From Oryzobacter faecalis (GTDB lineage: Bacteria > Actinomycetota > Actinomycetes > Actinomycetales > Dermatophilaceae), in NCBI RefSeq assembly GCF_046764005.1, contig NZ_JBKOFW010000005.1, positions 248,001 through 312,000 on the forward strand: a stretch of 64,000 nucleotides of DNA, given 5' to 3'. Numbering within the stretch: position 1 is the first letter of the stretch; every line of letters begins with the position of its first letter. This document shows positions 45,372 to 53,382 of this stretch, one piece after another. The translations under genes were made by a program, and so were the position numbers. The notes below the pieces were generated by a model. It saw only the letters and a program-made list of their open reading frames with translations. It searched no databases and was not told where the DNA came from.

Positions 45372-45964
45372 GCACCGTCGACCTCCCCATGCCGCGGGTC
45401 GGACCCCTCGCCGAGCACGCGCCGAAGCCGATCCGCGTCGTCCTCAACTGGGGTCGCCGCTACAGCCTGTGGGTGTTCAACTTCGGGCTCGCCTGCTGCG
45501 CCATCGAGTTCATCGCGACGTCGATGGGGCGGCACGACTTCATCCGCCTCGGCGTCATCCCGTTCGCCCCCGGCCCGCGCCAGGCCGACCTCATGGTCGT
45601 CAGCGGCACGGTCACCGACAAGATGGCGCCGGCCATCCGCCGCCTCTACGACCAGATGCCCGAGCCGAAGTACGTCATCAGCTTCGGTGCCTGCTCGAAC
45701 TCGGGCGGGCCGTACTGGGACTCGTACTCGGTCACCAAGGGCGTCGACCAGCTGATCCCCGTCGACGTCTACGTCCCCGGCTGCCCGCCGCGTCCCGAGG
45801 CGCTGCTCCAGGGGATCATCAAGCTCCAGGAGAAGATCGCCGAGGAGCGGGTCAGCGGCCACGCCATCGCGGCCCGGCAGCCGGGCCGCCCGGCGCAGCG
45901 GTACGCGGGGCACCGCACGGCCACCGCCGCAGAGGTCGGGCGCGACCTCGTCGCCAAGCCCTGA
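45368..45964 (+). CDS. NuoB2, second-cluster complex I subunit B (N2 cluster)
   Basis: 198 residues. All N2-cluster cysteines are kept (GLACCAIEFIATS, FGACSNSGG, VPGCPPRPE), with GPRQADLMVVSGTVTDKMAP between. So electrons could reach a quinone-type site if a NuoD partner is supplied. The last eight codons and stop lie in a 27-bp sequence that recurs perfectly 222 bp downstream. The next genes of the cluster begin only after phoX. Confidence 0.95.
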   Translation: MSTVDLPMPRVGPLAEHAPKPIRVVLNWGRRYSLWVFNFGLACCAIEFIATSMGRHDFIRLGVIPFAPGPRQADLMVVSGTVTDKMAPAIRRLYDQMPEPKYVISFGACSNSGGPYWDSYSVTKGVDQLIPVDVYVPGCPPRPEALLQGIIKLQEKIAEERVSGHAIAARQPGRPAQRYAGHRTATAAEVGRDLVAKP

Positions 45965-45965
45965 C
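45939..45965. repeat. 27-bp direct repeat, left copy (end of nuoB2)
   Basis: Begins GGCGCGACCTCGTCG, ends AAGCCCTGAC and includes the nuoB2 stop. An identical 27-bp copy is at 46161-46187. The bases on either side differ, so the repeat boundaries are exact. Confidence 0.9.
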
Positions 45966-46062
45966 AGGGGAACGCACCGGGCCCGAAGGATGGGAAACGG
46001 CCCTGTCGAGGACGAGTTGAGGGCAGTTGGCCATCCTTCGTGACCCGGACTTGGCCTGTGGT

Positions 46063-46098
46063 GGTGCAGAACGCGCGACATGGCGCGCGTTCTGCACC
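46063..46098. terminator. perfect 15-bp hairpin after nuoB2
   Basis: GGTGCAGAACGCGCG pairs fully with CGCGCGTTCTGCACC around a 6-nt loop (ACATGG). It lies about 100 nt after the nuoB2 stop and could stop that transcript, which would separate nuoAB2 from phoX. It could equally be part of the inserted element. No T-run. Confidence 0.5.
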
Positions 46099-46160
46099 CC
46101 TTTGGGCTCGAGCGCTCACATTGGCTCCTGCGGGTGTCGTGGACATCGGCTGGGGCGAGT

Positions 46161-46187
46161 GGCGCGACCTCGTCGCCAAGCCCTGAC
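46161..46187. repeat. 27-bp direct repeat, right copy
   Basis: Perfect duplicate of the nuoB2 end at 45939-45965, in the same orientation, 222 bp away. It still encodes RDLVAKP and a stop but is not attached to a gene. Confidence 0.9.
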
Positions 46188-46214
46188 CGTCCGCTGACCG
46201 TCTGGTCGCCCAAG

Positions 46215-46247
46215 CATCACCTGACGTTCGCCTTCTCGTCCCCCTCC
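46215..46247 (+). promoter_or_regulatory. PHO-box-like direct repeats upstream of phoX
   Basis: Three consecutive 11-nt units begin CATCACC, GTTCGCC and CGTCCCC; the actinomycete PhoP box is 11-nt repeats of GTTCACC. The middle unit matches 6 of 7 bases, the first 5 of 7 and the third 4 of 7. The third unit overlaps the -35 position relative to TAGCGT at 46265, which fits an activator site. Confidence 0.45.
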
Positions 46248-46264
46248 GGTCCGTGCGCGCGACC

Positions 46265-46270
46265 TAGCGT
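46265..46270 (+). promoter_or_regulatory. candidate -10 (TAGCGT) of phoX
   Basis: TAGCGT would start transcription near 46277 and leave a leader of about 70 nt with a GGAG site 8 nt before the GTG. The -35 position is poor and lies in the PHO-box-like repeats. Confidence 0.4.
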
Positions 46271-46347
46271 CGCGAGCGAACCCGGCCACTCCTGCCCGAC
46301 CGGCCGGTGCCCCCCACGCCCGACCTCACGGACCCGGAGACCCCCCA

Positions 46348-48423
46348 GTGACGATCGCCCCCGAGAACCGCCGCCTCCTCGGCCTCGCGCCGCAGTCGCA
46401 CGCACGCGGCAAGCGCAGCCCCACCACCTGCCTGCTCAAGTGCGGGAACCAGTGCGCCCACGACGCGCCCAACACGACCGCGAACGAGTACTTCCCCGAC
46501 GTCGCCACCCGGGCCCTGAGCCGGCGCGGGGTCCTCGGTGGGGTCGGCGCGGGCGCGCTCGCGCTCGCGATCGCGCCGGCCACCCCGGCCGCCGCCGGCA
46601 CGGTGGCCGCCGCTCCGGCAGGCCGTGGCAACGGGCTGCGGTTCAGCCCGATCGCGCCCGTGCCCGCGACGGTCGACGCCGTCACGGTTCCGGACGGCTA
46701 CACGTGGAAGGCCGTCATCCGCTGGGGCGACCCGCTGTTCGACGACTCCCCCGAGTTCGACCCGGCGAACCAGACGCGGGCAAGCCAGGAGGCGCAGTTC
46801 GGCTACAACTGCGACTACCTCGACATCATCGCGATCGGCGGCCAGCGGGGCCGCACGGCCCTCGGCGTCGTCAACCACGAGTACACGAACGAGAACATCA
46901 TGTTCCCGCCGACGACCGACCCGGCCCGGATCGAGGAGAACAAGCGGGTCGCGATGGCGGCCCACGGCCTCACCGTCCTCGAGCTGCGCCGTCAGGCGCC
47001 GGGGCAGCCGTGGGAGTACGTCCGCGGCGCCGAGCGCAACCGCCGCATCACCGCGCAGACCCCGTTCGCCGTCGACGGCCCCGCCGCCGGCCACCCGCTC
47101 CTGCGGACGGCGGCCGACCCCGTGGGCCGGACCGTCCTCGGCACGCTCAACAACTGCGCCGGCGGCACGACGCCCTGGGGCACCGTCCTGTCCGGCGAGG
47201 AGAACTTCAACCAGTACTTCGTCGCCACCTCGACGGCCGAGACCCGGCGCTACGGCATCCCCTCGACCGTCAGCTCGAGCGGGCGCAACTGGTGGACCGT
47301 CGACCCGCGGTTCGACGCCCGCCAGCCCGGCTACGAGAACGAGGTCAACCGCTTCGGCTGGATCGTCGAGGTCGACCCCGAGGACCCGACGAGCACCCCC
47401 GTCAAGCACACCGCGCTCGGCCGCTTCAAGCACGAGGGCGCGACGATCCGCGTCGGCAGGGGCGGCCGCGTCGTCGCCTACTCCGGTGACGACGAGCGCT
47501 TCGAGTACATCTACAAGTTCGTCTCGGCGAGGACCTACCGCGATGACGAGGGCCCGGGCGCCCGCGCCCACAACAAGACCCTGCTGTCCGAGGGCGACCT
47601 CTACGTCGCGAAGTTCACCGGTGACAGCCCGGCGGCCGAGATCGACGGCACCGGGAAGCTCCCCACCGACGGGGCGTTCGACGGTGGCGGCGAGTGGTTG
47701 CCCCTGGTCGTCGGTGGTGAGTCGAAGGTCCCGGGGATGAGCGTCGCCGAGGTCCTCGTCCTCACCCGCCTCGCGGCGGACAAGGTCGGGGCCACGAAGA
47801 TGGACCGCCCGGAGGACGTCGAGCCGAACCCGGTCACCGGCAAGGTCTACGTCGCCCTGACGAACAACACCAACCGCGGCGTCGGGACCAACGCCGGGGC
47901 CGACGAGGCGAACCCGCGCATCACGAACCGCGAGGGGCACGTCCTCGAGCTCACCGAGGCGGGCAACGACCCGACGGCCCTGACCTTCGGCTGGAACCTG
48001 CTCCTCGTGTGCGGCACCCCCGGCCGGACCGGCACGTACTTCGGTGGCTACGAGGGCCCGGTCAGCCCGATCTCGTGCCCCGACAACGTCGCCTTCGACT
48101 CCACCGGGGCGCTGTGGATCTCGACCGACGGCCAGCCCGGCAGCATCGGGCTCGACGACGCCCTCCACCGGGTCACCCTCGAGGGTCCCGACCGCGGCAA
48201 GGTCGAGCAGTTCCTCGCGGTGCCGCGCGACGCCGAGACGTGCGGACCGGTCATCCACGACCAGGACGGGCTGGTGTTCGTCTGCGTCCAGCACCCGGGC
48301 GAGGACGGCTCGTGGGCGGCGCAGCGATCCTTCTTCCCCGACTACGTCGCCCCCGGCGCCCTCGCCGGCGGCAACTGGGGGGGACCGCGGCCCAGCGTCG
48401 TGCAGGTCTACCGGGAGCGCTGA
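46348..48423 (+). CDS. phoX: PhoX-family Tat-exported phosphatase
   Basis: 691 residues. A twin-arginine signal SRRGVLGGVGAGALALAIA is placed after an unusually long N-terminal part of about 55 residues. The body is the PhoX (DUF839) propeller: ALGVVNHEYTNEN, TPWGTVLSGEENFNQYF, GRFKHEGATIRV, MDRPEDVEPNPVTGKVYVAL and GALWISTDGQPGS, with the acidic Ca/Fe ligands. Members release phosphate from monoesters outside the membrane. It separates nuoB2 from nuoC2 on the same strand. GTG 46348 has GGAG 8 nt upstream. PhoP control is suggested by the upstream repeats. Confidence 0.92.
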   Translation: MTIAPENRRLLGLAPQSHARGKRSPTTCLLKCGNQCAHDAPNTTANEYFPDVATRALSRRGVLGGVGAGALALAIAPATPAAAGTVAAAPAGRGNGLRFSPIAPVPATVDAVTVPDGYTWKAVIRWGDPLFDDSPEFDPANQTRASQEAQFGYNCDYLDIIAIGGQRGRTALGVVNHEYTNENIMFPPTTDPARIEENKRVAMAAHGLTVLELRRQAPGQPWEYVRGAERNRRITAQTPFAVDGPAAGHPLLRTAADPVGRTVLGTLNNCAGGTTPWGTVLSGEENFNQYFVATSTAETRRYGIPSTVSSSGRNWWTVDPRFDARQPGYENEVNRFGWIVEVDPEDPTSTPVKHTALGRFKHEGATIRVGRGGRVVAYSGDDERFEYIYKFVSARTYRDDEGPGARAHNKTLLSEGDLYVAKFTGDSPAAEIDGTGKLPTDGAFDGGGEWLPLVVGGESKVPGMSVAEVLVLTRLAADKVGATKMDRPEDVEPNPVTGKVYVALTNNTNRGVGTNAGADEANPRITNREGHVLELTEAGNDPTALTFGWNLLLVCGTPGRTGTYFGGYEGPVSPISCPDNVAFDSTGALWISTDGQPGSIGLDDALHRVTLEGPDRGKVEQFLAVPRDAETCGPVIHDQDGLVFVCVQHPGEDGSWAAQRSFFPDYVAPGALAGGNWGGPRPSVVQVYRER

Positions 48424-48466
48424 CCCGCTCCGACCACTCGTCCGCCGCGTCCGGCCGCCCGCTCGC

Positions 48467-48472
48467 TAGGCT
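48467..48472 (+). promoter_or_regulatory. candidate -10 (TAGGCT) of nuoC2, leaderless
   Basis: TAGGCT is followed by 7 nt and GTG 48480, the same arrangement as at nuoA2. It gives nuoC2-N2 its own promoter, independent of phoX. Confidence 0.5.
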
Positions 48473-48479
48473 GCCGGAC

Positions 48480-49001
48480 GTGGCGGACGAGACGCGTGCG
48501 GTCGAGCCGGGTGGATGGCGCGTGGCCGTCACCGGAGCCCGCGACGAGGGGTTCGCGTTCTTCGACTGGCTCAGCGCCGTCGACCGCGCCGACGACGAGG
48601 CCGCCCCGGGCCTCGACGTCGTCTGCCACCTCCTCGACCTGCGCGAGCCGCGGGCGCTGCGCGGCCTCCTCCTCCTCACCCGCGTGCCGGAGGGCGACGC
48701 CCTCGCCTCCGTGACGGGGATCTTCCCCGGCGCCGCGTGGCACGAGCGCGAGACGGCCGAGATGTTCGGGCTGGCGTTCGAGGGCTTCGACGACGGCACC
48801 GACCTCGGCGTGCGCCCGCTCCTCCTCCCCGACGGGTTCGAGGGCACGCCGCTGCGCAAGTCCTTCCAGCTCGCGGCCCGGGCCAGCAAGCCGTGGCCGG
48901 GGGGCAAGGAGCCGGGGGAGGGCCACGACTCCGCGCGCAGCCCGAGCCGGCGCCGCGTCCAGGCCCCGGGTGTGCCCCCGCCGGAGTGGGGGCCGCGATG
49001 A
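48480..49001 (+). CDS. NuoC2, second-cluster complex I subunit C
   Basis: 173 residues, shorter than the main NuoC. It keeps the family signature WHERETAEMFGLAFEGFDDG and the DGFEGTPLRKSFQLAAR ending, then a Pro/Arg-rich tail. No NuoD sequence is fused to it or follows it, unlike in most complex I clusters. GTG 48480 lies 7 nt after TAGGCT. It overlaps nuoH2 by 4 nt. Confidence 0.88.
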   Translation: MADETRAVEPGGWRVAVTGARDEGFAFFDWLSAVDRADDEAAPGLDVVCHLLDLREPRALRGLLLLTRVPEGDALASVTGIFPGAAWHERETAEMFGLAFEGFDDGTDLGVRPLLLPDGFEGTPLRKSFQLAARASKPWPGGKEPGEGHDSARSPSRRRVQAPGVPPPEWGPR

Positions 49002-49954
49002 CGCTCCTCGACGTCGTCCTGCGCGCCGCCTCGGTGCTCGCCGCCTTCCTCGTCCTCCCGCTCCTCGTCGGGCAGGCCGAGCACAAGGTCATGGCCCACA
49101 TGCAGGGCCGGCTCGGCCCGATGTACGCCGGCGGGTTCCACGGCTGGGCCCAGCTCGTCGCCGACGGGGTGAAGTTCGTCCAGAAGGAGGACATCACCCC
49201 CCGCGCCGCCGACCGGTGGGTCTTCCGGCTCGCCCCCGGCGTCGCGCTCGTGCCCTACCTCCTCGCCCTCGCGGTCGTGCCCGTGCACCCGGGGGTGGCG
49301 GCCGTGGACGTGCCGGGGTCGGTCGTGCTCGTCCTCGCCGCCACGTCGGTCGGCGCCCTCGGGACCCTCATGGCCGGCTGGGCGAGCGCCAACAAGTACG
49401 CCCTCCTCGGCGGCCTGCGGGCCGCGGCCCAGCTCGTGTCGTACGAGCTGCCGATCGTCCTCGCCGTCGCCTCGGTGGCCCTGGCGGGAGGCAGCCTCTC
49501 GCTCGCGACGCTGACCGACCGCTGGCAGCCGATGTGGCTGCTGTGGCAGCTGCCCGGCGCCGTGGTCTTCCTCGTGGCCGCCGTCGCCGAGCTGCAGCGC
49601 CCGCCGTTCGACATGCCCGTCGCCGACGCCGAGCTCGTCATGGGTGCCTGGACCGAGTACACCGGCCTGCGGTTCGCCTTCTTCCTCCTCGCCGAGTACG
49701 CCGGCATCGTCGTGATGTCGCTGCTCTTCGCCGCGCTCTGGCTCGGCGGCTGGCACGGGCCGTTCGAGGACGCCCTCGGCTGGCTGTGGACGCTGCTCAA
49801 GGGGTTCGCCGTCGCCCTCGTCGTCGTGTGGCTGCGGGTCGCGTGGCCGCGGTTGCGCGAGGACCAGCTCCAGCGCCTGGCCTGGGTGTGGCTCGTCCCC
49901 CTGGCCCTGGCCCAGCTCCTCCTCACGGGCGTCGGGGTGGTGATGGGCTGGTGA
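48998..49954 (+). CDS. NuoH2, second-cluster complex I subunit H
   Basis: 318 residues, eight helices, without the long polar tail of the main NuoH. HKVMAHMQGRLGPMYAGGFH, GWAQLVADGVKFVQKEDITP, LRAAAQLVSYELPIVLA and ELQRPPFDMPVADAELVMGA are kept, the last being the acidic loop that faces the quinone chamber. Starts with ATG 48998 over the nuoC2 stop. Overlaps nuoI2 by 4 nt. Confidence 0.95.
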   Translation: MTLLDVVLRAASVLAAFLVLPLLVGQAEHKVMAHMQGRLGPMYAGGFHGWAQLVADGVKFVQKEDITPRAADRWVFRLAPGVALVPYLLALAVVPVHPGVAAVDVPGSVVLVLAATSVGALGTLMAGWASANKYALLGGLRAAAQLVSYELPIVLAVASVALAGGSLSLATLTDRWQPMWLLWQLPGAVVFLVAAVAELQRPPFDMPVADAELVMGAWTEYTGLRFAFFLLAEYAGIVVMSLLFAALWLGGWHGPFEDALGWLWTLLKGFAVALVVVWLRVAWPRLREDQLQRLAWVWLVPLALAQLLLTGVGVVMGW

Positions 49955-50676
49955 GCATGGTTCCCGGGCTCCTCAAGGGGCTCGTCACGACGGCCCGGAC
50001 GGCGCTGCGCCGCACCCACACCGCCGAGTACCCCGACGTCGCGCCCGACCTCCCGCCGCGCAGCCGCGGCGTCATCGCGCTGCTCGAGGAGAACTGCACG
50101 AGCTGCATGCTCTGCGCCCGCGAGTGCCCTGACTGGTGCATCTACATCGACTCGCACAAGGAGACGATCCCGGCGACGACGGAGGGCGGGCGCGACCGGC
50201 AGCGCAACGTCCTCGACCGGTTCGCCATCGACTTCAGCCTGTGCATGTACTGCGGCATCTGCATCGAGGTCTGCCCGTTCGACGCCCTGTTCTGGAGCCC
50301 GCAGTTCGAGTACGCCGAGGTCTCGATCCTCGACCTGCTCCACGAGAAGGACCGCCTCGGCACGTGGATGGCGACCGTGCCGGCCCCGCCGCCCCTCGAC
50401 GAGCGCGCGGCCGAGCCCGCCGAGGTCGCGGCTGCCCACCGCCCCGCGCGCGGGACCGGCCTCGTCGGTGGCGCCGCCGGTGGTTCCGGTCCCCGGGCGC
50501 CTCGCACCGTCCGGCCGCGGGTCGCTCGCGCCGAGGGCACCGGAACGGTCCCGCCCCCGCGCCGCGAGCCGCTCACCGGGACGCCCGAGTCGGTCCCGGA
50601 CGATGCGACGCCCCCGACCCCTCCCGCGGCCGACCCGGCCGACCCGGCCGGCCCGGCCGACCCGGACGAGACGTGA
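49951..50676 (+). CDS. NuoI2, second-cluster complex I subunit I with long C-terminal tail
   Basis: 241 residues. Both [4Fe-4S] sites are intact: NCTSCMLCARECPDWCIYI and LCMYCGICIEVCPFDAL. After residue 145 there is a tail of nearly 100 residues rich in Pro, Ala, Arg and Asp, ending in repeated PADPA units encoded by a 9-nt repeat GACCCGGCC. In the absence of NuoE, F and G, NuoI2 is the obvious place for ferredoxin to dock, and the tail may help (inference). GTG 49951; ATG 49957 possible. Confidence 0.95.
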   Translation: MSMVPGLLKGLVTTARTALRRTHTAEYPDVAPDLPPRSRGVIALLEENCTSCMLCARECPDWCIYIDSHKETIPATTEGGRDRQRNVLDRFAIDFSLCMYCGICIEVCPFDALFWSPQFEYAEVSILDLLHEKDRLGTWMATVPAPPPLDERAAEPAEVAAAHRPARGTGLVGGAAGGSGPRAPRTVRPRVARAEGTGTVPPPRREPLTGTPESVPDDATPPTPPAADPADPAGPADPDET

Positions 50677-51203
50677 CCGCCCTCGACACGGCGTTCGCGG
50701 CCACCGCGGCGCTCGCCGTCGGCGGCGGGCTGCTCGCCGTGACGACGCGACACGTCGTGCGGGCCGCCCTGTGGCTCGTCGTCGCCCTGGTCGGCGTGGC
50801 CGGCTCGCTCCTCGTCCTGGGCGCCGAGCTCGTCGCGCTCGTCCTCGTCCTCGTGTACGTCGGCGCGGTCGTCGTCCTCGTCCTCTTCGCGCTGATGCTG
50901 ACGCGGGCGCCGATCGGGCCCGACGAGGCCCACCGGCCGGGGCCGTGGCGCACCGTGGGCGCTGCGCTGCTCGGCGGGGCGACGGCCGTCCTCCTCGGGT
51001 CGGTCCTGCTGCCGGTGGCCGAGCCGGTCGAGCGGGCGGACGTGACGAGCACCCAGGTCGCGGGGCAGCTGTTCGGCACGTGGGTCTGGCCCTTCGAGCT
51101 CCTCTCGCTCCTGCTCCTCGTCGCCCTCGTCGCGGCGCTCGCGGTGTCGCGCATCCCGCGCGACGGCTCCGGCGCACCCTCGACGACGGAGGGCTCGCCG
51201 TGA
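50673..51203 (+). CDS. NuoJ2, second-cluster complex I subunit J
   Basis: 176 residues, five helices. LVLVLVYVGAVVVLVLFALM corresponds to the conserved third helix. It lacks the long polar tail of the main NuoJ. GTG 50673 overlaps the nuoI2 stop and its stop overlaps nuoK2. Confidence 0.93.
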   Translation: MTALDTAFAATAALAVGGGLLAVTTRHVVRAALWLVVALVGVAGSLLVLGAELVALVLVLVYVGAVVVLVLFALMLTRAPIGPDEAHRPGPWRTVGAALLGGATAVLLGSVLLPVAEPVERADVTSTQVAGQLFGTWVWPFELLSLLLLVALVAALAVSRIPRDGSGAPSTTEGSP

Positions 51204-51508
51204 TCCACCTCGCCGGTCCGTACGTCCTCGCCGCCGTCCTCGTCGGGCTGGGCGTCTTCGGAGTCGTCGTGCGGCGCAACGCGGTCCTCGTGCTCGTCGG
51301 CGTCGAGCTCGTCCTCAGCGGCTCGCTCGTCCTCCTCGTCGCGACCCAGGCCGGCGGCGGGGACCGCTGGGCCGCGGGCAGCGTCCTGCCGCTCTTCGTC
51401 ATCACCATCGCCGCGGCCGAGGTGGTCGTGGCGCTGGCCGTGGTCCTCACCGCGTTCCGCCACCGGGCGAGCATCGACCTCGCGCAGCGCAGCGGGGTGG
51501 CGCCGTGA
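51200..51508 (+). CDS. NuoK2, second-cluster complex I subunit K
   Basis: 102 residues, three helices. Both membrane glutamates are kept: VLVGVELVLSGSLVLL and TIAAAEVVVALAVVL. GTG 51200 overlaps nuoJ2 and the stop overlaps the GTG of nuoL2. Confidence 0.95.
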   Translation: MIHLAGPYVLAAVLVGLGVFGVVVRRNAVLVLVGVELVLSGSLVLLVATQAGGGDRWAAGSVLPLFVITIAAAEVVVALAVVLTAFRHRASIDLAQRSGVAP

Positions 51509-53382
51509 ACCCGTGGCTCGTCCTCGCGATGCCGGCCGTCGCCGCGCTCCTCGGGCTCTTCGTCCGCGGGGAGTACGGCCTGGCGCGGGCGGTCGGTGTC
51601 TGCGGCACGGCCCTCGCGCTCCTTGCCGGCGTCGTGGGGTGGGCGACGGCCGGCGGCGCCTACGCGCAGCCCGGGCCGGGCCTGGCCGCCGGTGGGCTCG
51701 AGATCCCCCTGGACCTCGTCGGCGACCCGACCCGCTGGGCCCTCGTCACCGTCGTCGCGCTCGTCGCGCTCGCCGTCCAGGTGCACGCCTCCTGGTACCT
51801 GGACGACGACGACCGCTACGGCACCTTCGCCGCCACCGTGTCGCTGTTCACGACGGCGATGCTGCTCGTCGTCGTGTCCGGCGACCTCGTCCTCACGCTC
51901 GTCGGGTGGGAGGTCATGGGGTGGTGCTCCTACCTCCTCATCGGCCACTGGTCGCGCCGGCCGAGCGCCCGGCGCGCGGCGCACAAGGCGTTCATCGTCA
52001 CGCGCGTCGCGGACATCGGGTTCGTCCTCGGGGTCGTCGGCCTGGCCGCCGGCGCGGGCTCGACCCGGCTCTCCGACGTCGTCACCGTCTGGTCCCGGCC
52101 CACCGAGTGCATCGACGCCCAGGTGGTGCAGGGGTTCAGCGTCGGCGAGGCCCTGACCGCGTGCGCGGCGCCGGACGCCACCGCGCGGGCCGTCCTCCTC
52201 ACGCTGCTCGTCGTCGGCGTCCTCGGCAAGTCGGCCCAGGTCCCGTTCCAGGACTGGCTCGCCGACGCCATGGAGGGCCCGACGCCCGCGAGCGCCCTCA
52301 TCCACGCCGCCACGATGGTGGCCGCCGGCACCGTCGTCCTCGCGGGGGTGTTCCCGCTCCTCGCGGTGAGCCAGACGCCTCGCTGGGTGCTCGGCCTGTC
52401 GGTGTCGGTGACGATGCTCCTCGCCGCCGTGCTCGCGTTCGCGCAGAGCGACCTCAAGCGGCTGCTCGCGTGGTCGACCGTCAGCCAGGTCGGGATCATG
52501 CTTTCGGCGCTCGCGGCGGCACCGCCGGAGGTCGGCGGGGGCGCCGGGCTGTTCCACCTCTGGTCGCACGCCCTGTTCAAGGCCCTGCTCTTCCTCGCCA
52601 TCGGCTGGGCCGGCCTCCTCGCCGGCGGGACGGCCGCCACGGCCCTGCGGGGCACCGCGGCGGCCGCGCCGCTGCTGCGGATCTCGTTCGTCGTGGGGCT
52701 CGCGTCCCTCGCCGGGGTGCCCCTCGTCGTCGGCGGCATCTCCAAGGAGCACGTCGTCGCGGTGGCCTGGGAGGGCGCGGTCGAGGGTGGACCGGGCATC
52801 GTCGTCCTCGTGGCCCTCCTCGTCACGGCGGCCGTCACGGCGGCGTACTGCACCCGGGCCTACCTCATCCTCACCGCGCACGTCCGGCGGCTGCCCGAAC
52901 GGGTGCCGGTGACCTCGGCGGTGCGCGGCGCGCTGTGGACCCTCGCCGTCCTGTCGGTCGTCGGTGGCCTCGTCCTCGTCCTCACCGACGCCTTCGCGGT
53001 CGACGCCGTGTCCTTCGTCTGGCTCGTCCTCACCGCGCTCGTCGTCGCCGTCGGCGTCGTCGCCGCCGTCCGGGGCGGCTTCGACCGCGACCCGGCGGAG
53101 GTGATGGCGCGCCGCTTCATCCCGCTCGCCGACCGCGGGCTCGGGGCGGACGCCCTCTACCGCCGGCTCGTCGCCGACCCCGTCGTCCGCCTGGCACGGG
53201 TCGTCGCCTTCCTCGACACCGAGGTCGTCGACGCGTACGTGCGCGGCTCGGCCGTCGCGACCCGCGTCGCCGGCTGGGCCGGGGGGCGGGCCCACCGCGG
53301 CGAGCGGCCCGCGTCGGCCGTGGCCCTCGTCGTCGGGGCCGTCGTCGTCCTCGGCCTCGGAGGGGTGCTCCTGTGGTCGTGA
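51505..53382 (+). CDS. NuoL2, second-cluster complex I subunit L (proton-pumping)
   Basis: 625 residues, about 16 helices with the C-terminal lateral-helix region. Key Glu in LVGWEVMGWCSYLLIGHW, key Lys in LGKSAQVPFQDWLADAMEGP, and SDLKRLLAWSTVSQVGIM. These residues argue that the second complex still moves protons. GTG 51505. The nuoM2 start lies inside its end. Confidence 0.95.
   Translation: MNPWLVLAMPAVAALLGLFVRGEYGLARAVGVCGTALALLAGVVGWATAGGAYAQPGPGLAAGGLEIPLDLVGDPTRWALVTVVALVALAVQVHASWYLDDDDRYGTFAATVSLFTTAMLLVVVSGDLVLTLVGWEVMGWCSYLLIGHWSRRPSARRAAHKAFIVTRVADIGFVLGVVGLAAGAGSTRLSDVVTVWSRPTECIDAQVVQGFSVGEALTACAAPDATARAVLLTLLVVGVLGKSAQVPFQDWLADAMEGPTPASALIHAATMVAAGTVVLAGVFPLLAVSQTPRWVLGLSVSVTMLLAAVLAFAQSDLKRLLAWSTVSQVGIMLSALAAAPPEVGGGAGLFHLWSHALFKALLFLAIGWAGLLAGGTAATALRGTAAAAPLLRISFVVGLASLAGVPLVVGGISKEHVVAVAWEGAVEGGPGIVVLVALLVTAAVTAAYCTRAYLILTAHVRRLPERVPVTSAVRGALWTLAVLSVVGGLVLVLTDAFAVDAVSFVWLVLTALVVAVGVVAAVRGGFDRDPAEVMARRFIPLADRGLGADALYRRLVADPVVRLARVVAFLDTEVVDAYVRGSAVATRVAGWAGGRAHRGERPASAVALVVGAVVVLGLGGVLLWS

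Larger units (their letters stand above)
45966..46347. other. nuoB2-phoX gap: duplicated segment, hairpins and phoX control region
   Basis: No gene seen in these 380 bp. From left: a 10-bp inverted pair CGAAGGATGG (45984) and CCATCCTTCG (46031), a perfect 15-bp hairpin (46063-46098), the right copy of the 27-bp repeat (46161), a PHO-box-like stretch (46215-46247), TAGCGT (46265) and a GGAG site. The stretch 45966-46160 is less GC-rich than the flanks. Confidence 0.6.

Noticed and set aside
45965..46347. A small gene or transposase remnant in the nuoB2-phoX gap
   Set aside because: No open frame with a ribosome site or recognisable transposase motif; only hairpins, the repeat and control sites.
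48009..48479. Upstream extension of nuoC2 into phoX
   Set aside because: The open frame is antisense-free but overlaps the well-supported PhoX C-terminus, and a -10 and GTG define a normal NuoC start.
48480..49001. A fused or hidden nuoD2 within or after nuoC2
   Set aside because: The frame ends after 173 codons and nuoH2 starts 4 nt before its stop. No QHPSTHG-like motif occurs in any frame of 44587-56332 that I could see.
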